Below, piece by piece: positions 54,132 to 63,760 of a stretch of 64,000 bases of DNA (the first letter of the stretch is position 1; every line of letters starts with the position of its first letter). The translations under genes and the position numbers were made by a program. Below the pieces are notes generated by a model. That model had not been told where the DNA came from and ran no database searches. It worked only from the letters and a program-made list of their open reading frames with translations. This DNA is from Bacteroidia bacterium. Lineage in GTDB: Bacteria; Bacteroidota; Bacteroidia; UKL13-3. The DNA lies in the NCBI GenBank assembly GCA_025454875.1, contig JALONP010000002.1, positions 122,206-186,205 on the forward strand, given 5' to 3'.

Positions 54132-56537
54132 TTACAAAAATGCAGGGTATTTACCTGGATCGTATTCGTGCATCATTGCAAACAATGCTTCAAAAATATC
54201 TTCTGTGCTCGGTTTGCTAAAATAATCACCATCTGTTCCATATGGCGGCCTATGAGCCTTTGCCGTAATGGTTATTGGCTGCGCATCCAAATACTTAAAT
54301 GCTTTTTGCTCTTCAAGTATTTGTTGTAAAATATACGCAGAAGCTCCACCCGGAACATCTTCATCCACCACTACCAACTTATTTGTTTTTTGAACCGATT
54401 GTGCAATTCGATGGTGTATGTCAAATGGCAACAAACTTTGTGCATCAATTAATTCACATTGGATTCCAAAAGCCTGTAATTGTTTAATGGCCTCTTCAGC
54501 AATTCGCAATGTACTTCCATAACTAACCACCGTAATATCTGAACCTTCAATTAACACCTCAGGTACTCCGAGTGGTGTGGTATAGGTGCCTAAATTTTCT
54601 GGCAAACGCTCTTTTAGCCTGTATCCATTTAAACATTCAATAATCAACGCAGGTTCATCACTTTGGAGCATGGTATTATAGAAACCCGCAGCTTGAACCA
54701 TGTTACGAGGAACCAACACATGCATCCCACGCAATGAGTGTAAAATCATTCCGATTGGAGAACCACTATGCCATATCCCTTCGAGTCGATGCCCACGCGT
54801 GCGAACAATAAGTGGCGCCTTTTGCCCACCTTTGGTGCGGTATTGTAAGGTTGCCAAATCATCACTTAACGGTTGCAATCCATACAGTAAATAATCAAGG
54901 TATTGAATTTCGGCAATTGGTCTTAAACCACGCATAGCAGCACCAATTCCCTGACCAATAATTGTTAGTTCACGAATACCTGTGTCAAAAACGCGAGTCT
55001 CACCATACTTGTCTTGTAACCCTGCAAATCCTTGATTTACATCCCCTATTTTTCCTACATCTTCTCCAAATGCAAAAACCCTAGCATCGCGCTCAAGTGC
55101 AATATCAAAAAATGCCTGCATTACCTCTCTTCCATCAACTACTTTGCTTTCATTGGTAAAAACAGGTTCAATTGCAGGAACCGCTAAAGCCGATTCTTTA
55201 CCTTGGCTAAACAAAAAGCTATTGTAACGTTCGGCATTGGTGCTTAAAAACTGCTGTTTAAACGCAATCAAATTGGTTCGCTCCGCAAGCTGTTGATTGT
55301 AAGTTAAGCGCAGCGCAGTATTTACCGCCACACCAATATCTTTCCGAATAGGTTCTGTTAACTGACTCAATTCATTTGCAATTTGTTCGATTGCAGAGAC
55401 GCCAGCGGCTTGCGCCAAATTGGTAAGCAATGGCAATACCGATTGTACCTCTTGCTTAATGGGTGATAAGTAAGCATCCCAAGCAGCTTTTTTGGCAGCA
55501 TTTACTTCCCCTTTTAATTGGGTTTCGAGTGCGGCTAAATCCGATTCAGAAGCAATTTGGTTCTCTACCAAAAAGGACCTGAATCTTGATACACAATCAT
55601 GTTCAAGTTCCCAAGCCAATCGCTCTTTTGATTTATAGCGTTCGTGCGAACCAGATGTTGAGTGACCTTGAGGTTGTGTTAACTCAGTTACGTGCACCAA
55701 TACTGGAACATGCTCTTCGCGGGCAATTTTTCCTGCCTTTTCATAAGCAGCCACAAGTTCGGGGTAATTCCAACCACGAGCCACAATAATTTCAAAGCCC
55801 TTGCCCTTCTCATCGCGCTGGAATCCCTTTAATATTTCAGAAATATTTTCCTTGGTTGTTTGGTATTGGGCTGGCACCGATATTCCATAAGCATCATCCC
55901 AAACCGAAACAACCATCGGTATTTGAAGTACCCCAGCCGCATTAATGGCCTCAAAAAAATGGCCTTCACTTGAACTCGCGTTGCCAATGGTACCCCAAGC
56001 AACTTCGTTTCCATCATTGCTAAACTGATTTTCACCAATAATGGCAGCATTTTGCCTATAATATTTACTTGCATGCGCCAATCCGACCAACCGTAACATT
56101 TGCCCTGCTGTTGGCGAAATATCGCTGGCCGAATTTTTTTGTGACTTCAACGTTTTCCATTCGCCAGTTTCTGTCAAACTGCGCGTTCCAAAATGACCGT
56201 TCATCATCCGCCCAGCGCTTGCTGGCTCTGCTTGTACATCGGTATGTGCATATAACTGGGCAAAAAATTCTTGAACTGTATGCTGCCCAATCGCCATCAT
56301 AAACGTTTGGTCGCGGTAGTACCCACTTCTAAAATCGCCATCTTTAAATGCTTTTGCCATGGCAATTTGTGGCAACTCTTTTCCATCGCCAAAAATACCA
56401 AACTTAGCCTTGCCAGTTAATACCTCTTTTCGGCCTAATAAACTTGCCTGACGGCTTTTATAAGCGATACTGTAATCCGCTAATACTGATTGTTTAAACT
56501 CAACGGCAGTAAGTTGTGCCTGTTCCGATCTGCTCAT
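54132..56537 (-). CDS. 2-oxoacid dehydrogenase E1, fused alpha and beta subunits
   Basis: 801 residues from the ATG at 56537. Residues about 30-340 are the E1 alpha domain and about 465-800 the E1 beta transketolase-like domain (VDGREVMQAFFDIALERDAR; FDTGIRELTIIGQGIGAAMRGLRPIAEIQYLDY; VVDEDVPGGASAYI). It would decarboxylate branched-chain 2-oxoacids or pyruvate with TPP. The TPP motif in the alpha half reads GNA (185-187) and WDD (213-215) instead of GDG and NN; the single-chain PDH E1 alpha in this window has the normal form. A linker of about 120 residues joins the halves. No lipoyl E2 gene is adjacent. Confidence 0.9.
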   Translation of the reverse strand: MSRSEQAQLTAVEFKQSVLADYSIAYKSRQASLLGRKEVLTGKAKFGIFGDGKELPQIAMAKAFKDGDFRSGYYRDQTFMMAIGQHTVQEFFAQLYAHTDVQAEPASAGRMMNGHFGTRSLTETGEWKTLKSQKNSASDISPTAGQMLRLVGLAHASKYYRQNAAIIGENQFSNDGNEVAWGTIGNASSSEGHFFEAINAAGVLQIPMVVSVWDDAYGISVPAQYQTTKENISEILKGFQRDEKGKGFEIIVARGWNYPELVAAYEKAGKIAREEHVPVLVHVTELTQPQGHSTSGSHERYKSKERLAWELEHDCVSRFRSFLVENQIASESDLAALETQLKGEVNAAKKAAWDAYLSPIKQEVQSVLPLLTNLAQAAGVSAIEQIANELSQLTEPIRKDIGVAVNTALRLTYNQQLAERTNLIAFKQQFLSTNAERYNSFLFSQGKESALAVPAIEPVFTNESKVVDGREVMQAFFDIALERDARVFAFGEDVGKIGDVNQGFAGLQDKYGETRVFDTGIRELTIIGQGIGAAMRGLRPIAEIQYLDYLLYGLQPLSDDLATLQYRTKGGQKAPLIVRTRGHRLEGIWHSGSPIGMILHSLRGMHVLVPRNMVQAAGFYNTMLQSDEPALIIECLNGYRLKERLPENLGTYTTPLGVPEVLIEGSDITVVSYGSTLRIAEEAIKQLQAFGIQCELIDAQSLLPFDIHHRIAQSVQKTNKLVVVDEDVPGGASAYILQQILEEQKAFKYLDAQPITITAKAHRPPYGTDGDYFSKPSTEDIFEALFAMMHEYDPGKYPAFL

Positions 56538-56645
56538 ACGCTTTAAGGTTGAATGTTTCAAATATATAATTAGCCCGCTAAATTTTGCGTTCATGTTTCA
56601 ATAATACCTCATAATTTCAATTAAGAAATTTTTATGGCATATCCA

Positions 56646-56676
56646 TTTGTACTATACTTGAAGCCGTTTACATTTG
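56646..56676 (+). promoter_or_regulatory. Bacteroidota-type promoter of the DUF1573 pair
   Basis: TTTG at 56646-56649, 19-bp spacer, TACATTTG at 56669-56676: exact consensus with a leader of about 60 nt before the ATG at 56742. Confidence 0.75.
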
Positions 56677-56741
56677 TATGCCATTGCCATTGTGGAATGG
56701 TTTTTGAAAATTGAACAGAACTTAAATAACAACATCATCAT

Positions 56742-57176
56742 ATGAAAAAATGGATTTTATCAGCTTTTGTAGCAGTAACTGCTGCATACACAGCATCGGC
56801 CCAAACTACTCCAGCTCCTACTGAAAACAAAAACCAAGCAGAAATTACCTTCGATAAAGAAGTGCATGACTTTGGTCCTGTACTGCTTAACCAACCTGCC
56901 ACTTACACCTTTACCTTTAAAAATACTGGCAAAGAGCCTCTAATCATCACCAGCGCTGCCGCATCTTGCGGCTGCACAACTCCTGAGTGGACCAAAGAAC
57001 CTATTTTACCTGGCAAAAAAGGATTTGTGAAAGCAACCTACAACTCAGCTACATTGGGTATGTTTAACAAAGCAATCAATGTAAGTAGCAATGCCAAAAA
57101 CGCCAGTGTTACTCTTTACATCAAAGGTGATGTGAAAAATGCTGACCAAATGCCCGCTGCTTCACCTAAAAAATAA
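56742..57176 (+). CDS. DUF1573 exported protein, copy 1
   Basis: 144 residues. A signal peptide ends TASAQ near residue 21. The body is one Ig-like DUF1573 domain: EITFDKEVHDFGPVLL, YTFTFKNTGKEPLIIT, SCGCTTPEWTKEPILPGKKG, then VTLYIKGDV. The CGCT pair could form a disulphide. The family is abundant in Bacteroidota and related to the MSP/ASPM-like folds; its role is unknown. The second copy follows 18 bp downstream with the same layout. Confidence 0.9.
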   Translation: MKKWILSAFVAVTAAYTASAQTTPAPTENKNQAEITFDKEVHDFGPVLLNQPATYTFTFKNTGKEPLIITSAAASCGCTTPEWTKEPILPGKKGFVKATYNSATLGMFNKAINVSSNAKNASVTLYIKGDVKNADQMPAASPKK

Positions 57177-57194
57177 CCATTAACCTGCATCCAC

Positions 57195-57632
57195 ATGAAA
57201 GTAACTCGTTATTTCATTTTGTTATTGGCGTTTGTTGGCGTATGCTCACTGGCCAATGCACAGCAACCAATGCCTACTCCCGAAATTAGTTTTGAAACGG
57301 TTGTTCACGATTTTGGGAACATAAAAGAAGGTACACTTGCAACATACAACTTTACTTTTACCAATACAGGTAAGGCTCCTTTAATCCTAAGCAACGTGCA
57401 AGCATCATGTGGTTGTACATCACCAGAGTGGACCAAAGAGCCAATTATGCCAGGCCAAAAAGGTACTATTAAAGCTGTATACAACTCGTACAACCGCCCA
57501 GGTGTGTTTCAAAAATACATCACCGTAAAATCTAATGCGCTCACTACGGAAGTGCAACTTACCATTAAAGGTACAGTTGAGCCTAAACCAATTGAACCTG
57601 TTTCGCCAGTGCGTAACAACCAATCGGAATAA
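57195..57632 (+). CDS. DUF1573 exported protein, copy 2
   Basis: 145 residues with a signal peptide ending ANAQ. The domain parallels copy 1: EISFETVVHDFGNIKEG, YNFTFTNTGKAPLILS, SCGCTSPEWTKEPIMPGQKG and VQLTIKGTV. The two are about 60 percent alike by eye over the domain, which means an old tandem duplication. They share one promoter and one terminator and should be made together. Confidence 0.9.
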   Translation: MKVTRYFILLLAFVGVCSLANAQQPMPTPEISFETVVHDFGNIKEGTLATYNFTFTNTGKAPLILSNVQASCGCTSPEWTKEPIMPGQKGTIKAVYNSYNRPGVFQKYITVKSNALTTEVQLTIKGTVEPKPIEPVSPVRNNQSE

Positions 57633-57650
57633 ATTAAAACGTAATCGAAT

Positions 57651-57687
57651 TAAAAGCCCTGCAACACAAGTGTTGCAGGGCTTTTTT
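57651..57687 (+). terminator. Rho-independent terminator of the DUF1573 pair
   Basis: AGCCCTGCAACA-CAAG-TGTTGCAGGGCT stem of 12 bp followed by T-run. Confidence 0.92.
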
Positions 57688-57704
57688 GTGCCTTAAAAGT
57701 CAGT

Positions 57705-57734
57705 TTTGAATTGCGCATTTAAACACTATTTTTG
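57705..57734 (+). promoter_or_regulatory. Bacteroidota-type promoter of alanine dehydrogenase gene
   Basis: TTTG at 57705-57708, 18-bp spacer, TATTTTTG at 57727-57734. The ATG is 26 bases downstream. Confidence 0.65.
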
Positions 57735-57759
57735 CCCACTATTTAAAAATAAGCAAATT

Positions 57760-58875
57760 ATGATTATTGGCGTACCTAAAGAAATCAAAAACAACGAAAA
57801 CCGCGTAGGACTTACACCTGCAGGTGTATCTGCTTTTGTAAAAAACGGGCATAAAGTATTTGTGCAATCAACTGCCGGCCTAGGCAGTGGATTTAGTGAT
57901 GACGAGTACAAAAAAGCAGGTGCCACATTGCTCAAAACAATTGCTGAGGTTTATAAAAAAGCTGAAATGATTGTAAAGGTAAAAGAGCCAATTAAAGAAG
58001 AGTACGCATTAATCCGTGAAGGACAACTGTTGTTCACGTATTTCCACTTTGCAAGTTACGAGCCCCTAACCAAAGCAATGATTAAAAGCAAAGCCGTTTG
58101 CTTGGCTTACGAAACCGTAGAGAAAAAAGACCGCTCACTTCCACTACTTGTGCCAATGAGCGAAGTGGCAGGACGCATGAGCGTGCAAGAAGGCGCTAAA
58201 TTTTTAGAGAAACCTATGGGTGGTCGTGGTATTTTACTTGGAGGTGTTCCAGGTGTAAAACCTGCTGAAGTGCTTGTATTGGGAGGTGGTATTGTAGGAA
58301 CGCAAGCTGCAATTATGGCCGCAGGTTTAGGTGCTGATGTTACCATTATGGATATTTCGTTACCTCGCTTGCGCGAGTTAGATAATATTTTGCCTAAAAA
58401 TGTAAAAACCGTTTACTCTAACGAGTACAATATCAGAGAAGCCATAACCCATAGCGATTTAATTATTGGGGCCGTATTAATTCCTGGTGCAAAAGCACCA
58501 CACTTAATTACCAAAGACATGCTTAAAACCATGCGCCCTGGTACCGTTTTGGTTGATGTTGCCGTAGATCAAGGAGGTTGTTTCGAAACTACAAAAGCAA
58601 CCACGCACGAAAAACCAACTTACGTAATTGATCAGGTGATTCATTACTGTGTGGCCAATATGCCTGGTGCAGTTCCCTATACATCAACACTTGCACTTAC
58701 CAATGCAACCTTGCCATATGCGCTTCAACTTGCCAATAAAGGTTGGAAAAAAGCGTGCGCAGATAACGAAGAACTTCGTTTAGGATTAAATGTTGTAAAC
58801 GGCAAAGTGGTATACAAAGGTGTGGCCGAAGCCTTCAACTTAAAATACACAGATGTAGCCGAAGTGCTTAAGTAA
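57760..58875 (+). CDS. ald: Alanine dehydrogenase
   Basis: 371 residues from the ATG at 57760, the usual length; the frame is open upstream into the promoter. It interconverts alanine with pyruvate and ammonia using NAD. The catalytic residues Arg15, Lys75 and His96 fall at the same numbers as in characterised enzymes. The Rossmann motif is VLGGGIVGTQAA, and VDVAVDQGGCFET and NMPGAVPYTSTLALTNAT are typical. It is preceded by its own promoter and followed by a long non-coding spacer. Confidence 0.97.
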   Translation: MIIGVPKEIKNNENRVGLTPAGVSAFVKNGHKVFVQSTAGLGSGFSDDEYKKAGATLLKTIAEVYKKAEMIVKVKEPIKEEYALIREGQLLFTYFHFASYEPLTKAMIKSKAVCLAYETVEKKDRSLPLLVPMSEVAGRMSVQEGAKFLEKPMGGRGILLGGVPGVKPAEVLVLGGGIVGTQAAIMAAGLGADVTIMDISLPRLRELDNILPKNVKTVYSNEYNIREAITHSDLIIGAVLIPGAKAPHLITKDMLKTMRPGTVLVDVAVDQGGCFETTKATTHEKPTYVIDQVIHYCVANMPGAVPYTSTLALTNATLPYALQLANKGWKKACADNEELRLGLNVVNGKVVYKGVAEAFNLKYTDVAEVLK

Positions 58876-59110
58876 TAAACGATATCCCTCTTTGAAAAAA
58901 CACGGCAAATGCTGTGTTTTTTTTTGCCCATAAATGAAGCCCTTTACATGCTACTTATTCAATATTGGGGCTTCAGCGAGGTTCGTTTCACTCACTCGCT
59001 GCGCGTGTTCCGCGGTACACGGTACCTTGCTGCACCCGCTAAGCCAAATACGAATGACGAATTGGGGATTACGAATTGGGAAGTTCAATGAGGTCATTGG
59101 ATAATGAGAT

Positions 59111-59160
59111 AATGCAACCGTCACTTCGAGTAGAGCCGCAGGCTCGTATCGAGAAGTGAT
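59111..59160. repeat. REP-like repeat copy 1
   Basis: Contains cgtcacttcgagta (from 59119), a GC-rich centre with inverted GAGCC/GGCTC, and tatcgagaagtg. CACTTC and GAAGTG at the ends are inverted, so the RNA or single strand can fold. Confidence 0.7.
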
Positions 59161-59288
59161 GTTGGGCAGCAAACACTGGTAATTGGGCTTATCGCTGTGC
59201 ACTTTGTCTTAACGCTGTGATCGCTGCGGTAAAAAAAATCGCCACTGATTTATTTGATAATTTAATCATGAGATGATTTGATTATGCG

Positions 59289-59341
59289 AATGCAATCGTC
59301 ACTTCGAGTACCACGAAAATCGCGGTGTATCGAGAAGGGAC
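59289..59341. repeat. REP-like repeat copy 2
   Basis: Same outer parts as copy 1 (aatgcaa(t/c)cgtcacttcgagta ... tatcgagaag) with a different centre (inverted CCACGA/CGCGGTG-like). Confidence 0.7.
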
Positions 59342-59594
59342 AGATGGTTGTTGAATTTTTAGTATTAGGTTGCGTAAATGTGTCAGCCTGAGTTCAACAA
59401 ACGATGATGCGTTGAGAAGCACTAATTAGGAAGTTTAAATGCTTCATTTTAAATGTTGAATGAGGCCATTTTTAGTGTTAAGTGTGGATGTCAAGTGGCC
59501 ACCAATGCCTAATCAACCAATACCCAATGACCAATTTGCCAACCAATCATCTTTTTATGATACCTTTAAGTGAATTGTGCCTTATACTTGTTAC

Positions 59595-60932
59595 ATGCGA
59601 TATGCAACATCTTTGTTTCTCTTAACAATTGCCCTTGGCTCTTTTACTTCAAAAGCGCAAGAAAAATATGTGAATACCAGCAACCGAATGGCTCGGTGGA
59701 TGCAGCTTCACCAATTTGACAGTGCGCACCATTGCTTTAGTCTTGACCTTAAACTAGCTGTTTCAGTTGCCCAAATCGAACAACAAGTATCACAACTCGA
59801 ATCTGTTTACGGTAAATGGGAAACCAACCGTACTCCCGATGTTGAGTTTATTCCTTCCATTGGATGGCGCAGCACCATCCCTCTTGTGTTTGCCAATAAC
59901 CTCCTCACCATGATGCTTACCTTTGACAGCAATGGTTGCGTTTCGAACTGGATGCTCATCCCCCGATTTACAGCATACCTTATTCCTGATTACGCGAATA
60001 CCTTTACATTTACCGAAACCCCTTACACCTTTGGTAAACCCGGCTGGCAGTTAAATGGTGTATTATCAATACCTAATAGCAGTAATAAAATGCCCGCTGC
60101 AATCATCATTCACGATTCGGGCCCCATTGATAAAGATGGTACAGTTGGCCTGGTGCGCATGTACAAAGACCTTGCTTATGGATTGGCATCAAAAGGCATT
60201 TGTGTATTTCGATATGAGAAACGCTCCTACGCACATGGTAATAAATTGTTTATGCAAAACTACCAAGATAAGCCTTATACACTTGCAGATGAAGTTACCG
60301 ATGATGCTTCACTCGCCATTGCATTGCTCAAAACAAACCCCAATATCGATACCAACCAAATATACATTATTGGGCACGGACAAGGGGGAACAATGGCCCC
60401 GTACATTGCCAAACAACACCCCGAAATTGCAGGGATGGTGCTTTTAGGTGCGTATGCAAGACCCATCCAACAATCCATTATTGACCAACTTAATTATTTA
60501 TACCCCGATAGCAGCCAATTAAATTACCAAGATTATGCTTATGCTACCAAGCTCAAGCGCGAAGCAGCATACACTATGAGCAAGAAATTTTCGATGCGCA
60601 CACCTAAAGATTCATTGCCTAACCAAATCACTGCTTCGTATTGGATTTCGGTGAATGCATACAAACAAACCGAAGTATTTAAACAGGTACAAACACCTGC
60701 CCTCATCTTACAGGGCGAACGCGATTACCAAGCCAATTCAACTGATATTGCCCTCTGGCAAAAAGCGGCTGCCCTGCGCACAGCACCTACCCAGTTTAAA
60801 ACATATCCCACGCTCAACCACTTGCTCGTGGCTGGCCAAGGACCATCAAAACCAATTGAATATCAAACACAAGGAAATGTAGCTGAATCCATCATCCAGC
60901 AAATCAGCATGTGGATGCAACAGCCAAAATGA
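59595..60932 (+). CDS. Exported alpha/beta hydrolase-fold protein with substituted nucleophile
   Basis: 445 residues from the ATG at 59595. A signal peptide ends TSKAQ. Residues about 25-135 are a DUF3887-like domain (MARWMQLHQFDSAHHCFS; VYGKWET), followed by an alpha/beta hydrolase domain (IIIHDSGPIDKDG; GICVFRYEKRSYAHG). The nucleophile elbow, usually GHSxGG, reads GHGQGG: Gly262 replaces Ser. Asp377 (GERDYQ) and His409 (LNHLLV) of the triad remain. So the usual hydrolase chemistry is doubtful unless another residue acts. The start region is preceded by a repeat-rich spacer; sucA follows after 68 bp. Confidence 0.82.
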   Translation: MRYATSLFLLTIALGSFTSKAQEKYVNTSNRMARWMQLHQFDSAHHCFSLDLKLAVSVAQIEQQVSQLESVYGKWETNRTPDVEFIPSIGWRSTIPLVFANNLLTMMLTFDSNGCVSNWMLIPRFTAYLIPDYANTFTFTETPYTFGKPGWQLNGVLSIPNSSNKMPAAIIIHDSGPIDKDGTVGLVRMYKDLAYGLASKGICVFRYEKRSYAHGNKLFMQNYQDKPYTLADEVTDDASLAIALLKTNPNIDTNQIYIIGHGQGGTMAPYIAKQHPEIAGMVLLGAYARPIQQSIIDQLNYLYPDSSQLNYQDYAYATKLKREAAYTMSKKFSMRTPKDSLPNQITASYWISVNAYKQTEVFKQVQTPALILQGERDYQANSTDIALWQKAAALRTAPTQFKTYPTLNHLLVAGQGPSKPIEYQTQGNVAESIIQQISMWMQQPK

Positions 60933-60968
60933 GCCATTGAAAGCACTTTACAAAGCCGATATTCCCGC

Positions 60969-60976
60969 TATCTTTG
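60969..60976 (+). promoter_or_regulatory. Possible -7 box of sucA
   Basis: TATCTTTG, matching TAnnTTTG, ends 24 bases before the sucA ATG. The upstream -33 element is weak (TTTA at 60947-60950, spacing 18). Confidence 0.4.
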
Positions 60977-61000
60977 CTCCGCTAAAAACCTTTCCAAAAG

Positions 61001-63721
61001 ATGGATAAATTCTCATATGTATCAAATGCCGATGTTAACGTCATTGACGATTTGTACCAACAATACAAGGCAGACGAAAATGCAGTAGACTTTGGTTGGA
61101 AAAAATTTTTCGAAGGCTTCGAAATGGGCCAACAAAAATTTAATGGAAATACCAAGGGTGTTGCTGTTACTGAAAATTTTATCAAAGAAATTAATGTATT
61201 AAACCTCATTGAAGGTTACCGCACTCGTGGGCATTTATTTACCAAAACAAATCCCGTGCGCGAACGCAGAAAATACACACCAACACTGAGTATCGAAAAT
61301 TTTGGATTGGAACCCAAAGACCTAGACGCCACATTTAATGCAGGTGTTGAAGTAGGTTTAGGCGCTGCCAAGCTAAAAGATATTATTGCATTGCTTGAGC
61401 AAACGTATTGTGGCTCTATTGGTGCAGAGTACCGCTATGTGCGCGAACCAAAAGCTTTAAAATGGTTGCAGGAAAAAATGGAAAACTCCCGCAATACGCC
61501 AAACCTAAACATCGAACAAAAACGACATATCCTTTCAAAAATTAACCAAGCTACGGTATTCGAAAATTTTATCCATACCAAGTTTGTTGGGCAAAAACGT
61601 TTCTCGTTAGAAGGATTGGAAAACATGATTCCGGCACTTGATGAAGTAATTCAATATGGTGCCGAGTTGGGTGTTGAAGAGTTTGTATTGGGCATGGCCC
61701 ATCGTGGCCGCTTAAATGTGTTGGCCAATATTTTAGGTAAATCATACGCAGATATTTTTAAAGAGTTTGAAGGCAAAAGCGCAGAAGACGAAGGCATATT
61801 TGAAGGTGATGTTAAATACCATTTAGGTTATACCAGCGAAATTGAAACCCGCAACAAACAAAAAGTACAACTTACTTTATTGCCTAACCCTTCACACCTT
61901 GAAACTGTAAATCCAGTAGTAAAAGGCCTCACACGTGCAAAACTAGACAAAGTACACAAAGGTGATATTGATAAGGTAGCTCCAATCCTAATTCATGGCG
62001 ATGCCTCCGTTGCTGGCCAAGGTATTGTGTACGAAGTATTGCAAATGGCAGGACTTAAAGCCTATGGTGTAGGAGGTTGCATTCACATTGTGGCAAATAA
62101 CCAAGTAGGTTTTACAACCAATTATATTGATGCCCGTACATCAACCTATTGTACGGATGTTGCCAAAACCACGTTATGCCCGGTGTTCCATGTTAATGCC
62201 GATGATGTAGAAGCTGTGGTGTTTACCATTCGGTTAGCCATGGAGTATAGGCAAGAGTTTAATACAGATATTTTTATTGACCTATTAGGATACCGCAAAT
62301 ACGGCCATAACGAAGGTGACGAACCTCGCTTTACCCAACCTTTACTATACAAGGCAATTGGTGCACACCAAAACCCACGCGAAATTTACAACCAAAAACT
62401 CGCCACTGCAGGAAGTGTTGAAGCCTCTCTTGCTAAAGAAATGGATAAAGAGTTTAGGGGCTTATTGCAATCAAAACTCGAAGAAGCAAAAGCTGCTGCT
62501 CCTGCTAAGGGTAAAAACTTTTTAGCAGCCCGTTGGGAAGGATTTAGGCCTGGTAAACGTGAAGACTTTGAAACAAGTCCTGATACTTCGGTATCCAAAG
62601 ATGTATTTATTTCACTTGCCCAAAAAATCACATCCATACCGGAAGGATTTAAAGCATTCAGCAAAATTGAAAAATTGTTCACCGATCGCAAAAACATGAT
62701 TCAAAATGATGCATTTGATTGGGCAATGGGTGAGTTAATGGCATATGCTACATTAAGCCAACAAGGGCATCATGTGCGCATGAGCGGGCAAGATTGTGAG
62801 CGTGGTACATTCTCACACCGACATGCCATTATCAAACAAGAAGACAGCGAAAAAGAACACAATATTTTTGAATCGTTAGGTACCGACCAAAAAGGAAGTG
62901 TGGTATTTTACAATTCATTGTTAAGTGAGTATGCCGTTTTAGGTTTTGAGTACGGATACAGCATGTACTCACCAAATGACTTAACCATTTGGGAAGCACA
63001 ATTTGGTGATTTTGCCAATGGCGCGCAAATTATCATTGACCAATACCTTGCAAGCGCTGCAACCAAATGGAAAACGTTCAGCAACTTGGTGCTTATGCTA
63101 CCGCATGGATACGAAGGTCAAGGACCTGAACACTCATCGGCAAGACTCGAACGCTTTTTGCAGTTATGTGCCAACTGGAATATGCAAGTAATGAATATTA
63201 CTTCGCCAGCTAATTATTTTCATGCATTGCGCAGGCAATTGCAGCGCGACTATCGATTGCCAATGGTGGTGATGACACCCAAAAGTTTATTGCGCCACCC
63301 AGCTTGTGTAAGCAAACTCAGCGATTTTACCACTGGTGGTTTCAAAGAAGTGATTGACGATTCGTACAGCGATGCCAAAAAAGTAAAACGTGTATTGTTG
63401 TGTAGCGGAAAAATTTATTACGAATTATTGGAGCGCCAACAAACCGACAAACGAAAAGATATTGCTATTGTGCGAGTTGAGCAATTATACCCAATGCCTG
63501 AAACCCAATTGGCAGCCATTTACCAAAAGTACCAAGGAGCTGAAATTTGCTGGGTGCAAGAAGAACCTAAAAACATGGGTGCTTGGTTGTATTTACTACG
63601 CTGGGATACCAACAGAATCTTGAGACGTATTTCGCGAGAAAGCAGCTCAACGCCTGCAACGGGTTACAGCAAAGTACATGCTACGGAGCAACAGGCTTTG
63701 TTGGATGAAGCGTTTGCGTAA
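61001..63721 (+). CDS. sucA: 2-oxoglutarate dehydrogenase E1 component
   Basis: 906 residues. It decarboxylates 2-oxoglutarate in the TCA cycle with TPP. The N-terminal lipoamide-acyltransferase-docking segment is FSYVSNADVNVIDDLYQQY, and the E1 core has MAHRGRLNVLANILGK, HGDASVAGQGIVYEVLQMAG and NNQVGFTTN. QDCERGTFSHRHA and HGYEGQGPEHSSARLERFLQ are typical. The E2 gene sucB usually follows sucA, but here a strong terminator follows instead. Confidence 0.97.
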   Translation: MDKFSYVSNADVNVIDDLYQQYKADENAVDFGWKKFFEGFEMGQQKFNGNTKGVAVTENFIKEINVLNLIEGYRTRGHLFTKTNPVRERRKYTPTLSIENFGLEPKDLDATFNAGVEVGLGAAKLKDIIALLEQTYCGSIGAEYRYVREPKALKWLQEKMENSRNTPNLNIEQKRHILSKINQATVFENFIHTKFVGQKRFSLEGLENMIPALDEVIQYGAELGVEEFVLGMAHRGRLNVLANILGKSYADIFKEFEGKSAEDEGIFEGDVKYHLGYTSEIETRNKQKVQLTLLPNPSHLETVNPVVKGLTRAKLDKVHKGDIDKVAPILIHGDASVAGQGIVYEVLQMAGLKAYGVGGCIHIVANNQVGFTTNYIDARTSTYCTDVAKTTLCPVFHVNADDVEAVVFTIRLAMEYRQEFNTDIFIDLLGYRKYGHNEGDEPRFTQPLLYKAIGAHQNPREIYNQKLATAGSVEASLAKEMDKEFRGLLQSKLEEAKAAAPAKGKNFLAARWEGFRPGKREDFETSPDTSVSKDVFISLAQKITSIPEGFKAFSKIEKLFTDRKNMIQNDAFDWAMGELMAYATLSQQGHHVRMSGQDCERGTFSHRHAIIKQEDSEKEHNIFESLGTDQKGSVVFYNSLLSEYAVLGFEYGYSMYSPNDLTIWEAQFGDFANGAQIIIDQYLASAATKWKTFSNLVLMLPHGYEGQGPEHSSARLERFLQLCANWNMQVMNITSPANYFHALRRQLQRDYRLPMVVMTPKSLLRHPACVSKLSDFTTGGFKEVIDDSYSDAKKVKRVLLCSGKIYYELLERQQTDKRKDIAIVRVEQLYPMPETQLAAIYQKYQGAEICWVQEEPKNMGAWLYLLRWDTNRILRRISRESSSTPATGYSKVHATEQQALLDEAFA

Positions 63722-63760
63722 GATATTTAACTAATTATACTTAATAAAACACGCTAACTC

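Larger units (their letters stand above)
58876..59594. other. 719-bp non-coding spacer with decayed repeat elements
   Basis: No supported gene. It holds two copies of a REP-like repeat (59111-59160 and 59289-59341), short echoing phrases (gaattggg..., gaagtt(c/t)aa...gaggtcatt / gaggccatt) and an AT-rich stretch before the hydrolase gene. It reads like a place where repeat elements accumulated and decayed. Confidence 0.6.
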
